A DNA stretch of 46,949 nt from contig JAJRZA010000096.1 of assembly GCA_024275485.1 (NCBI GenBank), positions 1 to 46,949 of the forward strand, in the 5' to 3' direction. The notes under the pieces were generated by a model. That model saw only the letters and a program-made list of their open reading frames with translations. It had not been told where the DNA came from and ran no database searches. This document shows, piece by piece, positions 24,887 to 33,921 of this stretch; the stretch's first letter is position 1, and every line of letters starts with the position of its first letter. The stretch is from Candidatus Krumholzibacteriota bacterium. GTDB taxonomy: Bacteria; Krumholzibacteriota; Krumholzibacteriia; LZORAL124-64-63. Both the position numbers and the translations under genes were made by a program.

Positions 24887-26839
24887 ATGCTGGAGCTCAA
24901 GAAGGGTATTGATATCCTCACCGATGTCGGTGGAGTGAACACCATTGCCGAAGCGCGTGCTGTCATCGAGGCCAAACTCGACAATGTGAACCGTGAGAAA
25001 CTCGCCCCCATCACCAATGAGGAAGCGCTGATCAAGATCGCCGCCGCCATCAACATGTGCGAGCCCGATAATGTTTTCATCAACACCGGCAGCGAAGATG
25101 ATTGTGCCTGGATCCGCAAGCACTCCCTGGAAAAGGGTGAGGAGAAGGCACTGGCCAAAAAAGGTCACACCATCCACTTCGATCTTGCCGAAGATCAGGC
25201 CCGCCTGGTGAACCAGACCTTCTACATCGTCAACGAAGACGAAAAAACCAGCGCCATGGCCAAGAAGGTTTTGCGCAGCGAAGGCCACGCCTATGTGACC
25301 CGGTATATGAAGGGCATCATGAAGGGCATGACCATGATGATCGGCTTCTACGCCCGCGGGCCCGTTGGTGCTTTTGCCACCACACCGGCCATTGAGATTT
25401 CCAGTTCCACCTACGTGTTTCACTCAGCCGAGCTGCTGTATCGCAACTGCTACGACAAGTTCGACGCCGAAGCCGAACGACGCGGCATCTTCTTCACCAA
25501 CGTGCACAGTGAAGGTCCAAATCGACCCGAAGACGTGCCCAACGCGCGCATCTTCATGGATCGCTCCTGGCTGACCACCTTCTCCACCTTCTGCACCTAC
25601 GCGGGCAATACCCTGCTGATGAAGAAGGGCAACCACCGATTCAGTGTGGATTACGCCACCTACTTCGGTGTTGAGAAGGAACTCTCCGAGCACATGTTCA
25701 TCACCGGCCTTGAAGGCAAAAACGGCAAGGTGACCTACTTCGCCGGCGCCGCGCCTTCAGGTTGCGGAAAAACCACCACCGCCATGGTCGGCACCGGCTT
25801 TGTTGGTGACGATCTGGCCCAGATGTGGATCGCCGAAGACGGTACCTGCCGGGCCATCAACCCCGAAGCCGGTATCTTCGGTATCGTGGAAGACGTGAAC
25901 CGCGAAGGCGATCCCATGCTCATGAAGTCCCTGCGTGACGACGATACCGAGGTCATCTGGTCCAACGTGCTGATCGGGGAAGACAATGTTCCCTACTGGA
26001 GCGGCAGTGGCGAAGATATTCCCGACGAAGGCATCAACTTCCAGGGTGCCTGGAAAAAAGGCATGACCGACGCCAACGGCAAGGTTGTTCCCCCGAGCCA
26101 CAAGAATTCCCGTTGCACCATCGATGCCAAGGCCATCGCCAACCACAATGCAGACGCCAATGCCGATCCGGCCGGTGTGCCCGTCAAGGTCGTCACCTAC
26201 TCAGGTCGCGATGCCGACACCATGCCTCCTGTGTGGGTGGCCAAGAACCCCGACGCAGGTGTTGCCATCGGTGCCAGCATTGTTTCGGCTGCCACGGCCA
26301 CTGAAATTGGTGCCACCGGCGTGCGGCGCCAGCCCTGGGCCAACGCCCCGTTCATTCCCGGCGCCCTGGCCGACTACATGGACGCGCAGTTCAAGTTCTT
26401 CAACTCGAACAAATACAGCGATGGCAACCGTCCCATCATGGCCGGCCTGAACTACTTCCTGACCCACGGCAATCGCGGCAGCGACGGCAAAGGCCTGCTG
26501 GGCGAGAAAAAAGACGTGAAGGTGTGGTTGGGTTGGCTGGCTGCCTACGTCAACGGTGAGGTCGAAGCCATCGAAACCCCCATCGGTTTTGTCCCCAAGT
26601 ACGATGACCTGAAGAATCTCTTCGCAGGCATCGACAAGGAGTACCCGAAGGATCTGTACGACATGCAGTTCGCGCTGTATCTCGACAAAATCGTGGCTCG
26701 CATTGATCTACAGACCGAAGCCTACGGCAAAGAGGAAAACCTCCCGCCGCAGCTCTTCACTGTGTTTGGTGCCCAGAAAGCCGAGTTGCTGGCCCTCAAG
26801 GAAGCTCATGGAGCCATCGTGGATGTGGAGAAGCTGTAA
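24887..26839 (+). CDS. pckG: Phosphoenolpyruvate carboxykinase, GTP-type
   Basis: A 650-residue enzyme that converts oxaloacetate and a nucleotide triphosphate to phosphoenolpyruvate, the entry to gluconeogenesis. The P-loop 'PSGCGKTTTAM' contains the mobile Cys293, and 'VTRYMKGIMKGMTMMIGFYARGP', 'INPEAGIFGIVEDVN' and 'PFIPGALADYMDAQFKFFNS' fit the GTP-dependent family rather than the ATP type. Usual GTP enzymes are about 590-620 residues and have 'PSACGKTN' in the P-loop, so this is a somewhat divergent, longer form; nucleotide choice is therefore not certain. ATG with 'aaggga' 8 bases upstream. Followed by two terminators. Confidence 0.93.
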   Translation: MLELKKGIDILTDVGGVNTIAEARAVIEAKLDNVNREKLAPITNEEALIKIAAAINMCEPDNVFINTGSEDDCAWIRKHSLEKGEEKALAKKGHTIHFDLAEDQARLVNQTFYIVNEDEKTSAMAKKVLRSEGHAYVTRYMKGIMKGMTMMIGFYARGPVGAFATTPAIEISSSTYVFHSAELLYRNCYDKFDAEAERRGIFFTNVHSEGPNRPEDVPNARIFMDRSWLTTFSTFCTYAGNTLLMKKGNHRFSVDYATYFGVEKELSEHMFITGLEGKNGKVTYFAGAAPSGCGKTTTAMVGTGFVGDDLAQMWIAEDGTCRAINPEAGIFGIVEDVNREGDPMLMKSLRDDDTEVIWSNVLIGEDNVPYWSGSGEDIPDEGINFQGAWKKGMTDANGKVVPPSHKNSRCTIDAKAIANHNADANADPAGVPVKVVTYSGRDADTMPPVWVAKNPDAGVAIGASIVSAATATEIGATGVRRQPWANAPFIPGALADYMDAQFKFFNSNKYSDGNRPIMAGLNYFLTHGNRGSDGKGLLGEKKDVKVWLGWLAAYVNGEVEAIETPIGFVPKYDDLKNLFAGIDKEYPKDLYDMQFALYLDKIVARIDLQTEAYGKEENLPPQLFTVFGAQKAELLALKEAHGAIVDVEKL

Positions 26840-26870
26840 CGACTGAAGACTCGACGATGCAGTGTAAAAA

Positions 26871-26906
26871 AAGCCCGTTGCCGGATATTCCTGCAGCGGG
26901 CTTTTC
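26871..26906 (+). terminator. Rho-independent terminator of pckG
   Basis: An 11-bp stem (26871-26881 with 26893-26903, one G-U pair) with an 11-base loop; T-run on the plus side and A-run before it. Confidence 0.85.
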
Positions 26907-26959
26907 CATGACTCTGGTGGATCAGTGGATCAACGAGGGAACATTGGGCAATTAGAGGA

Positions 26960-26994
26960 AAAAAAAGAGGGAGCCCGAAGGCTCCCTCAGTTTT
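26960..26994. terminator. Bidirectional terminator between convergent pckG and SGNH gene
   Basis: A perfect 9-bp stem (26967-26975 with 26980-26988) with a CGAA loop on the plus strand (UUCG on the minus strand), flanked by an A-run on the left and TTTT on the right. It lies 15 bases past the end of the minus-strand gene. Confidence 0.92.
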
Positions 26995-27008
26995 CTACCC
27001 AGTCAAGA

Positions 27009-28508
27009 CTATCTCCAAATCTCCTTCATGCCCTGGGCAACTTCCGGACTCAAGACCGGCCACTGATTGGTGCCGGACTTAGCTGTCGGTATAGGAACGC
27101 CATAGGTGGGATCCCATGTAACGGCTGCCAGGGGGATGTCTATATAGCTGGATCCTGTCAGCTCGTTGATGGCGGCCAGGAAGGTGTTCGCCATGAAAAC
27201 ATAACCCTTGTTGTTGGGGTGGACGCCATCCAGGGAGAAATACGTCCGCGCGGCCGTGTCGGCGATGGTCTCCGCCGTATCGGGGTTGGAGGCGTACTTG
27301 GCCCTCAGGTACAGGAAGTGCTGAGTAGCTTCGGGGTCCAGCGTTTCCAGGGCTGCGTCGATGTTGGCCAGGCCAAAATTGGCCAGCGCGGGGAAAGACT
27401 CGGTTCCGGGGACAGCACCCATAATGGTGCCCTGGATAATGGTGTTGTAGGCCCCGATGATGGTGTTATCCAGGTAGAACACTTCAGCCGTGTTCAGGGT
27501 CATGGTGGTCGGCATGGTGCCGCCAAGATTATCCATGAACCAGGCCAGGAAATCGGTGATCAGGATATACTCCACATTTGATTCGGTGGTATCCCAAGTG
27601 CCGAACACCTGCTCAAAGTCCGCGAGGGACAGGAAAAAGGTGATGTTCGCGACCGTCGGCAGGGTTGCCACCACGATGTTCGGCTTGAGGCCTTCCTGGG
27701 TGGTGGGGTCGAATCCGAGGCGTTGGCCGATGGCACCGGCGTAGGCGCCGATGAATTGCGCGTAGTTGCCTCCCCATACCGTCGGATCAGTGATCAACGG
27801 ACTGTCGATCGGGTCACCGGTTACGGCCCCAAACAGAAAGTCGTTGCCCCCGATGAACACTGTCGAAAGCAGCGCTCCTTTGGCGACAGCTTGACCGAAC
27901 TGCGAGGCCGTCGCAAATGCCGGCGCCGGAGCATCGGCGGGCACGTCGATGTTGCCGAAGAAGCTGGCCCGGTTGATGATGTCAAAGAAACTGTTGGTAT
28001 CGCCAAAGGCGGCACCAAAGCTGCTGGCACCATCGTAGGTAGTCAACAACTCGTCCACCCGCGCACCGGGAACGCCCAGATTGTGGTAGGGAGTCGGCAC
28101 GGCAGCGGCCAACAGCAGGGTGGTCTTCACTTCGTCGGTCGGAGTCGTGCCCAAAGGCAGGACCGTTGTACCGTTGTAGTGCAGGACGCCTGAGGTCAGG
28201 CCATCGGGGATACCCTCGGTCGTCGTCCCGATACCGGGCGCGTCAATCCAGGGCTGATCGTAATCCACACCCATTTGGGAGGCGATGAGAAGGCCGAAAC
28301 TGCTGGCCTGCCCGGCCTTCATCAGGCCCGAGTCCATAAAGCCGGCGGTCAGACTGTTGCCGATCGTAATAAATTGGGTCGGAGCATCACCAGGTCCCAT
28401 ACCGTTGACCTGGCCAGTGGGATCCGCCGGATCATCCAGCGAACAACCCGCCAGCAGAAGAGCCAGCAGGACAGGCACGACTGCTGCAATTTTGATAAAT
28501 TTCTTCAT
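27009..28508 (-). CDS. SGNH/GDSL-type hydrolase lipoprotein
   Basis: A 499-residue outer-membrane or periplasmic lipoprotein with lipobox 'LLLAGC' (Cys22). SGNH blocks are visible: the nucleophile Ser52 in 'IGNSLTAG', the Gly in 'NLGVPGA', 'GGND' and the terminal 'DGVHPNNKGY' with catalytic Asp and His. Members hydrolyse esters, often of lipids. A large insertion between the second and third blocks makes it longer than simple SGNH enzymes. Start at 28508 with tandem 'aggaggagg' upstream. It follows the FadL gene by 15 bases on the same strand: probably an enzyme that frees fatty acids for FadL to import (inference). Confidence 0.88.
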   Translation of the reverse strand: MKKFIKIAAVVPVLLALLLAGCSLDDPADPTGQVNGMGPGDAPTQFITIGNSLTAGFMDSGLMKAGQASSFGLLIASQMGVDYDQPWIDAPGIGTTTEGIPDGLTSGVLHYNGTTVLPLGTTPTDEVKTTLLLAAAVPTPYHNLGVPGARVDELLTTYDGASSFGAAFGDTNSFFDIINRASFFGNIDVPADAPAPAFATASQFGQAVAKGALLSTVFIGGNDFLFGAVTGDPIDSPLITDPTVWGGNYAQFIGAYAGAIGQRLGFDPTTQEGLKPNIVVATLPTVANITFFLSLADFEQVFGTWDTTESNVEYILITDFLAWFMDNLGGTMPTTMTLNTAEVFYLDNTIIGAYNTIIQGTIMGAVPGTESFPALANFGLANIDAALETLDPEATQHFLYLRAKYASNPDTAETIADTAARTYFSLDGVHPNNKGYVFMANTFLAAINELTGSSYIDIPLAAVTWDPTYGVPIPTAKSGTNQWPVLSPEVAQGMKEIWR

Positions 28509-28523
28509 TTCCTGCACCTCCTC

Positions 28524-29819
28524 CTAGAAGTGGTAAGTTAAGCCGAAACCAAAGATGTTGGCCAGGGCACTGTAGTTTCCGAAAGGATAGTCGGTGGTGT
28601 TACGCACCGGCTCGCCGTCTTCGATGTTCGCACGATCCTCGCCGATCACGGCCATGTAGCTGACGTTGACGTCGAACTTCTCGGCATGATACATGAGGCC
28701 GAAGCTGTAGTCGTTGCGATCGCTGTCGGGCAGCAAGGGGCTGACCGCAATGAGAGGCTGGGGCGTGGTATCGCGCACGTAGCCGCCCATCAGCGAGAAT
28801 TTCTCGTTGATGTCGTATTCGGCGCCCACGCGGACCTGCCAACTGTTCTCGTAGTTGAAGTGGATCGCCTGGTCGAGGTTGTCGTTGGCGAAATCCAGAT
28901 TCAGCTTATCGAAAGAACTCCAACCGAAGCGCACGTAGTTGACCTCGGCACGGAAGGCGGGGCTGAACTTGTAGCCCAAGCCAAAGCTCAGGATGTAGGG
29001 AAGGTTCAGCTCGGCGCTGACTTTCTGGTCCGATCCGCCAAGGCCGGCGACCAGGGTTTGGGCCCAGAGGCTGCCGGTGCCGGTGAGGGGATCAAATGTG
29101 GCATCCTGATCCTTGTAGTTCATGGTCTTTTCAAAGTGGTACATTATCCCAAACGATACTTTCTCGTTGGGACGGAACATCAGTCCCAGCGAAGGCGTAA
29201 TGTTAATATCGCTGGAACCATCAATCTCCGTGTGGATGGCGTTGGAGCCATCCAAGGGATACGGAGAGAACTTTTTCAGGTTCAGTTTTTGGTGCGCGAT
29301 ATCCAGACCAATAGCCAACGCCAGGGTTTCGGTTGCCTTGTAGCTGATGGCCGGAGTCACATACACCGTCTCGATGGACACATCGTGGCTGATGCGGCGA
29401 CCGACCCAGGTTTCGGCGTTCTGCCACTCGACACCCAGGCCGAACGGAGCGTACACACCCAGGCCGAAAGCGACCTTGCCGCCGCCGTTGTTTGTGTAAT
29501 AAAGTCCAGGCACGGGGAAGGTGTTTTTCTCGCCTTCACCCGTCTGCAGGTCGTCCGTCTTGCTGAGTTGACCGGCAAACTTGAATTCGGGGCGGATGAA
29601 CATGGCATTCACATCGACCGATTGTCCCTCCATGAAGGACAGACCTGCCGCGTTGTAGAATAGTGCCGAACCGTCGTCGGCCGTGGCGGTAAAAGCTCCG
29701 CCAAGAGCGGTGGCCCGTGAACCGGCTTCATAAATGCTGAAACCAGTGGCCAAAGCGGAATTGACACCAAAAAGGGCCAATCCTGCGAGGACCAACGTGC
29801 AAACGATCCTGTTTCTCAT
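28524..29819 (-). CDS. FadL/OmpP1/TodX-family outer-membrane transporter
   Basis: A 431-residue barrel with signal peptide ('LVLAGLALFGVNSALA') and the family N-terminus 'GFSIYEAGSRATALGGAFTATADDGSALFYNAAGL', the hatch region of FadL. Amphipathic strands fill the rest and the chain ends in 'GFGLTYHF', with the C-terminal Phe expected for insertion into the outer membrane. Members take up long-chain fatty acids or other hydrophobic compounds. ATG at 29819 with 'gaggagg' upstream. First gene of a two-gene operon with the SGNH lipoprotein. Confidence 0.93.
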   Translation of the reverse strand: MRNRIVCTLVLAGLALFGVNSALATGFSIYEAGSRATALGGAFTATADDGSALFYNAAGLSFMEGQSVDVNAMFIRPEFKFAGQLSKTDDLQTGEGEKNTFPVPGLYYTNNGGGKVAFGLGVYAPFGLGVEWQNAETWVGRRISHDVSIETVYVTPAISYKATETLALAIGLDIAHQKLNLKKFSPYPLDGSNAIHTEIDGSSDINITPSLGLMFRPNEKVSFGIMYHFEKTMNYKDQDATFDPLTGTGSLWAQTLVAGLGGSDQKVSAELNLPYILSFGLGYKFSPAFRAEVNYVRFGWSSFDKLNLDFANDNLDQAIHFNYENSWQVRVGAEYDINEKFSLMGGYVRDTTPQPLIAVSPLLPDSDRNDYSFGLMYHAEKFDVNVSYMAVIGEDRANIEDGEPVRNTTDYPFGNYSALANIFGFGLTYHF

Positions 29820-30544
29820 TTCGCCTCCTCTGTATGACTCCATGGATAGGGCACGGTGCTCCCAAACAAGGGACAGGAAAATCCCTGGTTCGGCACCAGA
29901 ATGATGACCCCGTGACCCGCGGTTGCTATCATGACGATCGACCGCACCGTACCACAGGATCTGGCACTGGGAAAGGTCTTTTCAATGCGGTTTTTCGGGA
30001 TAATACAGGACTTGGATTATCCGATTCTATTTGGAAAATCAGAAGCAGGGATGTAGCCACATCGGGAGTTGGAGATAGGCAAGTCGTAGGTCCAGCTCAT
30101 AGAATCAAAGCTCTATACAAAGACCTTCCTGAAGCGAATATATTGTCGGAAATATAATCCCGCCAAAGTCACCCCGGTGATCTGCCCTGTTTTGCCGCAG
30201 CCGAACAGACCGCAAGGGCGAATCTCCCAGCAAGCGGGGCCGTCTTGGTAGAAATGTTCTACGTTACAATTTTAATTCCGCCCCTTACACTGCTGGTGAC
30301 CCTGCACCGGTTGTTGGGGGAGCGTCTGGACGGATTCATGCATGGGTGTCATAGGTTTTTCCAAACAACCGGCAAAAGGGTGATGAAGATCGGCCTGATC
30401 TTGTTGGGCCGGATTTTGGCTGGCGATGGGGCGGCTTATTTCCTTGGTCAGCCATTGATCCCCATTGGGTATCCAGGGTAAAATGTCGGCAGAATATACA
30501 TTTTTCATAAGGGTCACACTGGCCCTGAGTAAGGCTGGTTGATC
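29820..30544. other. Long intergenic region between divergent FadL and PagL-like genes
   Basis: About 725 bases without a supported gene; short frames (for example 30245-30481, TTG start, no binding site) lack coding signs. Two inverted repeats are visible: GGATAAT/ATTATCC at 29998-30022 with an 11-base spacer, and a 15-base palindrome GTAGAA-ATG-TTCTAC at 30248-30262. Promoters for both flanking genes should lie here. It is unusually long for this tightly packed window. Confidence 0.5.
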
Positions 30545-31759
30545 ATGAATCCGATATCGTCGTTGTCCCTTTTGTTCTCACGACCAGCCATCAGTGGTCT
30601 CTGCCTGGCGATGTTGCTGACATCGGTTCCCGCCTTGGCCCAGGATCAAGACGAATCATTTCCCGGCCCCTCCCATTTCCTGCGTGGGGCTTACCAGGCA
30701 GGCAAGGTGTTGGAAACCAATGATTTTCTCAAAGGCGACAATCAGGCCGGCAGGCCCATCGATAGTTTCCAATCGGTTCGACTGGAATTTGGTTGGCAAA
30801 CCGACGGCTCCAAGGATTGGCATCACACCTACAATTTTCCGTCTTACGGTATAGGTTTGTATGGTGCCAATTTCTTCAACGAGGAAGAACTGGGTACACC
30901 CACTTCTCTCTACGGGTTCTACGACTGGCCTTTGGCCCGTTCGAACCGCTGGACCTTCAAGTTTGGCATGGCCTTCGGTTTCACCAACAACTGGGAAGCC
31001 TATGATCCGGTGAACAATCCACAAAATATCGCCATGGGCTTGGGGCGCTCGGTGCACATTGAGGGCGGGCCGAATGTGGAATTCCGTATGGCCGATCGAT
31101 GGTCTCTGATAGGGGCCCTCACTTTCACTCATTTTTCCAACGGTGGTTCCCAACGTCCCAACCACGGCATCAACACCGTCGGTCCGATGATCTTCGTCAA
31201 GTTCGATACCGATACTCCCGTTCAATTGCCCACCCGGCGGCAAATTGGTGACTACCCCAATGGTTGGGATCTGACCGTGTGCGGCTCGGCAGGGAAACGG
31301 AACCTCACCCATAAGATCGATGATCCCGACAGGAGAGAAGACTATCTGAATCGGGACTACATGGTGGCCAATCTGACCGTAGGCCTCGGACGCCAGTTCT
31401 CCTGCAAGTCACGTTACGTATTTGGATTGGATCTGGGTTACGACGAATCGGTGGGCGACCTCATCGTGCTGGACGGCCTCAAAAACGAGGTCAACGCCCA
31501 TGGCACCACTGGCGACAACTACGAATTGGCCTTGTTCGGCGGCTATGAGATCATCGCCAATCGGACCCACCTGATTCTTCACCTGGGGTACAAGGTATTG
31601 TACAAGGACGTGGACGGGCGCCTGCCAATATTCTACCAAAGGTTGGGCGTCAAGCAATTTGTCTATGAGAACTGGTTCGCCGGTTTGAACGTGCGTTTCC
31701 ATGAGCTGGGAAGTGCGGACAATCTAGAGTGGAATCTGGGATACCGGATGGATCTGTAA
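30545..31759 (+). CDS. PagL-like outer-membrane lipid A deacylase / acyloxyacyl hydrolase
   Basis: A 404-residue exported protein (signal peptide to 'ALAQ'). The segment 'LTFTHFSNGGSQRPNHGIN' around residues 193-210 matches the active-site strand of PagL, where His-x-Ser is catalytic (here His196 and Ser198). PagL removes the 3-O acyl chain of lipid A in the outer membrane. The catalytic Glu of P. aeruginosa PagL, 12 residues after the Ser, is Asn here (Asn210). The protein is about twice the size of PagL, and the second half ('KSRYVFGLDLGYDES', 'ALFGGYEIIANRTHLILHLGYK', 'WNLGYRMDL') looks like further barrel strands. Start at ATG 30545, weak binding site. Confidence 0.72.
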   Translation: MNPISSLSLLFSRPAISGLCLAMLLTSVPALAQDQDESFPGPSHFLRGAYQAGKVLETNDFLKGDNQAGRPIDSFQSVRLEFGWQTDGSKDWHHTYNFPSYGIGLYGANFFNEEELGTPTSLYGFYDWPLARSNRWTFKFGMAFGFTNNWEAYDPVNNPQNIAMGLGRSVHIEGGPNVEFRMADRWSLIGALTFTHFSNGGSQRPNHGINTVGPMIFVKFDTDTPVQLPTRRQIGDYPNGWDLTVCGSAGKRNLTHKIDDPDRREDYLNRDYMVANLTVGLGRQFSCKSRYVFGLDLGYDESVGDLIVLDGLKNEVNAHGTTGDNYELALFGGYEIIANRTHLILHLGYKVLYKDVDGRLPIFYQRLGVKQFVYENWFAGLNVRFHELGSADNLEWNLGYRMDL

Positions 31760-31826
31760 GGTCTTGACCAGATGAAATGACCGGGTGCAATACCCCTGAC
31801 TTTTCCGCCATAGAAAGGCGACAACC

Positions 31827-32474
31827 ATGAGACGGAACCTAGTGTTGGCCGCTGCAATTATCCTGGTGGCGAGTCATGCCGCCGGGGGCGAATGGCGCCT
31901 TGGCCTGCAGGGCGGGGCCAGCAACTCTGGATTGAGCGGTGACACACCATCTGGCGTCAGTATGGGTGATAAATCCGGCCTGGCTGTTGGGGTTATCGGA
32001 GAATTTTCCCTGGCTGAAGATGTCTGGCTCAGCATTCAGCCCATGTACCTGCAGCGTGGAGCGACCACGAAGATCAAGGTCAGTGGGCAGCCCGAAGGTA
32101 TTGAAGGGCCCACTATCTCAATGGATTACATCGCGGTGCCAATCCTGGCCAGAATCGTTTCCGGCAACAAGCGGACCTATGTCATGGGTGGACTGAGCCC
32201 GGCATTCCTGTTGGACGGCCAACAGCAGGAAGAAGGCGCGAAGCAGGACATTACATCCGATTTCAACGGCTTTGATCTCTCCGCCAATATCGGCTTTGGG
32301 CTGATGGTGCCGGTTGGCCGCCCGACGCTCAGCTTTGAGATCCGTTACGAGCAGAGCATTCTGAACCTCGCTGCGTCCCGTACAGAAGAAGATGACGATG
32401 TGTTTCCTTTGCGCTTTCGCTCGAGCGGTTTCCTGTTTCTGGTGGGGCTGCTGTTGCCCCTTGGTGGAAAGTGA
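31827..32474 (+). CDS. Outer-membrane beta-barrel protein (PorT-type domain)
   Basis: A 215-residue exported protein with signal peptide and the usual start of small barrel proteins ('EWRLGLQGGASNSGLSGD'). 'WLSIQPMYLQRGAT', 'MDYIAVPILARIV', 'YVMGGLSPAFLLDG', 'GFDLSANIGFGLMVP' and 'LSFEIRYEQSILNL' are typical strands of the outer-membrane beta-barrel family common in Bacteroidetes-like bacteria. Ligand unknown. It lies 67 bases after the PagL-like gene and about 5 bases before the next barrel gene, suggesting one operon. Confidence 0.85.
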   Translation: MRRNLVLAAAIILVASHAAGGEWRLGLQGGASNSGLSGDTPSGVSMGDKSGLAVGVIGEFSLAEDVWLSIQPMYLQRGATTKIKVSGQPEGIEGPTISMDYIAVPILARIVSGNKRTYVMGGLSPAFLLDGQQQEEGAKQDITSDFNGFDLSANIGFGLMVPVGRPTLSFEIRYEQSILNLAASRTEEDDDVFPLRFRSSGFLFLVGLLLPLGGK

Positions 32475-32479
32475 TTGGT

Positions 32480-33439
32480 ATGAAAAAGTATAGATTTGGG
32501 AACTCGTTTTCGGCCGCCGTTGTTTTTCTTTTGGCATCGATCTGGGCCATGCCCGCCATGGCCCAGGATCTAGCTCCCAGCGGTCGACCTACCTTGGGTG
32601 GTCACCATTTCACCGAGTCGGTGGATGTCCCCTCGCCCTTTGTGCGATCTTTCATCCGCAACCGAATGGGGGCGGGAAAAGCCTTAAACCTGACCACCCC
32701 CGTCTATGAGCTGGGCGGTGAACAGATCGGTGGTTTCAAGGGCAGTTTATTATATGCGATAATCGACTTCGAATACCAGTACGCCATCAAACCCTGGGTT
32801 GCGGTTCGCGCCAGGGTTTTTGGGTCCGGCCGTCTCGGCAGCGATACCTTTTCCCTGTTGTCCAGTGGAGTCACCATGAGTACCGGCTTCGAGTTCGGCT
32901 GGGTGGTCCGTTTGCAGGAACGGGAACGAACGGCTCTTTCTCTGGATTTGAACCTCACCGACCGTTCTTATACCGGCATTAATATTGTCCGGTTTGTGGA
33001 GGAGGTTGTTGACGGAGTGCCGACCTCCCTGGTGCGCAAAACCCCTTCGGCGTGCAGCAGTGCGGGATTGCGCTATGCCTGGGCGGCCAGTCCGCTGCTG
33101 GGCGTATCGGCCAGGGCAGAAGGTGGGTATGGGGAATCGGTCGATCGTTCCCGGGGAGATGTTTGGTTCTATACCTTATCCGGTATTCTGGATTTTGACC
33201 TCCGGACAAAGACTTCACTTCCCATGGGGATAGGTGTGGGTTACGCCTTCGATAGCTTTCCCGAATTGACCGATGATATTGCCGAGGGGGTTCATGCCGC
33301 CTTCTTACGCTTTTCTTATCTGGGCCGGGAGGATTTCCTGTTGAGTTTGGACATATCCAGTGGTCGCGTTCCACTCACCGGGGACCGACCGGACATGGAT
33401 GGCGTTTCGGTGACCATCAGCCTGCGATATTACATCTGA
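32480..33439 (+). CDS. Exported barrel-like protein, family unknown
   Basis: A 319-residue protein with signal peptide ('SAAVVFLLASIWAMPAMAQ'). Alternating strands ('LLYAIIDFEYQYAIKPWVAVRARVFGSGRLG', 'TGFEFGWVVRLQERERTALSLDLNL', 'LLSLDISSGRVPL') end in 'VTISLRYYI', consistent with an outer-membrane barrel. The ATG at 32480 is preferred, with 'ggtggaaag' 9 bases upstream; a GTG at 32471 overlaps the previous stop. Downstream is a decayed remnant of a similar protein, so this may be the surviving copy of a tandem pair. Confidence 0.75.
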   Translation: MKKYRFGNSFSAAVVFLLASIWAMPAMAQDLAPSGRPTLGGHHFTESVDVPSPFVRSFIRNRMGAGKALNLTTPVYELGGEQIGGFKGSLLYAIIDFEYQYAIKPWVAVRARVFGSGRLGSDTFSLLSSGVTMSTGFEFGWVVRLQERERTALSLDLNLTDRSYTGINIVRFVEEVVDGVPTSLVRKTPSACSSAGLRYAWAASPLLGVSARAEGGYGESVDRSRGDVWFYTLSGILDFDLRTKTSLPMGIGVGYAFDSFPELTDDIAEGVHAAFLRFSYLGREDFLLSLDISSGRVPLTGDRPDMDGVSVTISLRYYI

Positions 33440-33465
33440 CCAGGACCGAGACCGGAAAATAATGA

Positions 33466-33921
33466 TTCCACCGATCAAACGGGCAGTCTTCAGTTCTTGG
33501 CGCCACCTTTTTTACCAATCCGGACTCCAATAAATCCTGGGATCGCGAAGGCACCAAACAATTCGTCAAGGCCTATGGCACCGCCTGGGGCTCCACTTAC
33601 TTGATCAAAATTCTTGCCGGCAAGGCACGTCCCAACGGTGCCACCAGCGCTTTGGTGGACGACCAGTCGTATTACCCATTTGTGGCCCTGGGCGCCGAGT
33701 ACCGGGTCACCACCCGATGGGCCGTTGCAGTGAGTGCCGGCGGCATGACCATCACTGGCGATTGGATCCTGGACAATGGCGGCAAACTTGTCTGGCGGCC
33801 GTCCTACGCCTGGGATATTGCATTGGGTTACAAATATTTTTCCCGCAAGATCGAGAGCGATACGTTCTACAACAAAGTCAATTACAACATACCGTTCGTG
33901 TCGATTTCACGATTCTGGTAG
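33466..33921 (+). pseudogene. 5'-truncated remnant of a barrel-type protein
   Basis: The frame opens just after a TGA at 33463-33465 and reads 151 codons of sensible protein: 'SVLGATFFTNPDSNKSWDREG', then 'YPFVALGAEYRVTTRWAVAVSAGG', ending in 'NIPFVSISRFW'. There is no start codon with a binding site and no signal peptide, while an ATG at 33462 in another frame stops after 23 codons. It looks like the last few strands of an outer-membrane barrel whose 5' part has been lost. A very short active protein from TTG 33601 is possible but unlikely. Confidence 0.65.

Noticed and set aside
30245-30481. 78-codon frame with a hydrophobic start
   Set aside because: TTG start without a binding site, no recognisable pattern, and overlapping open frames on the other strand; not supportable.
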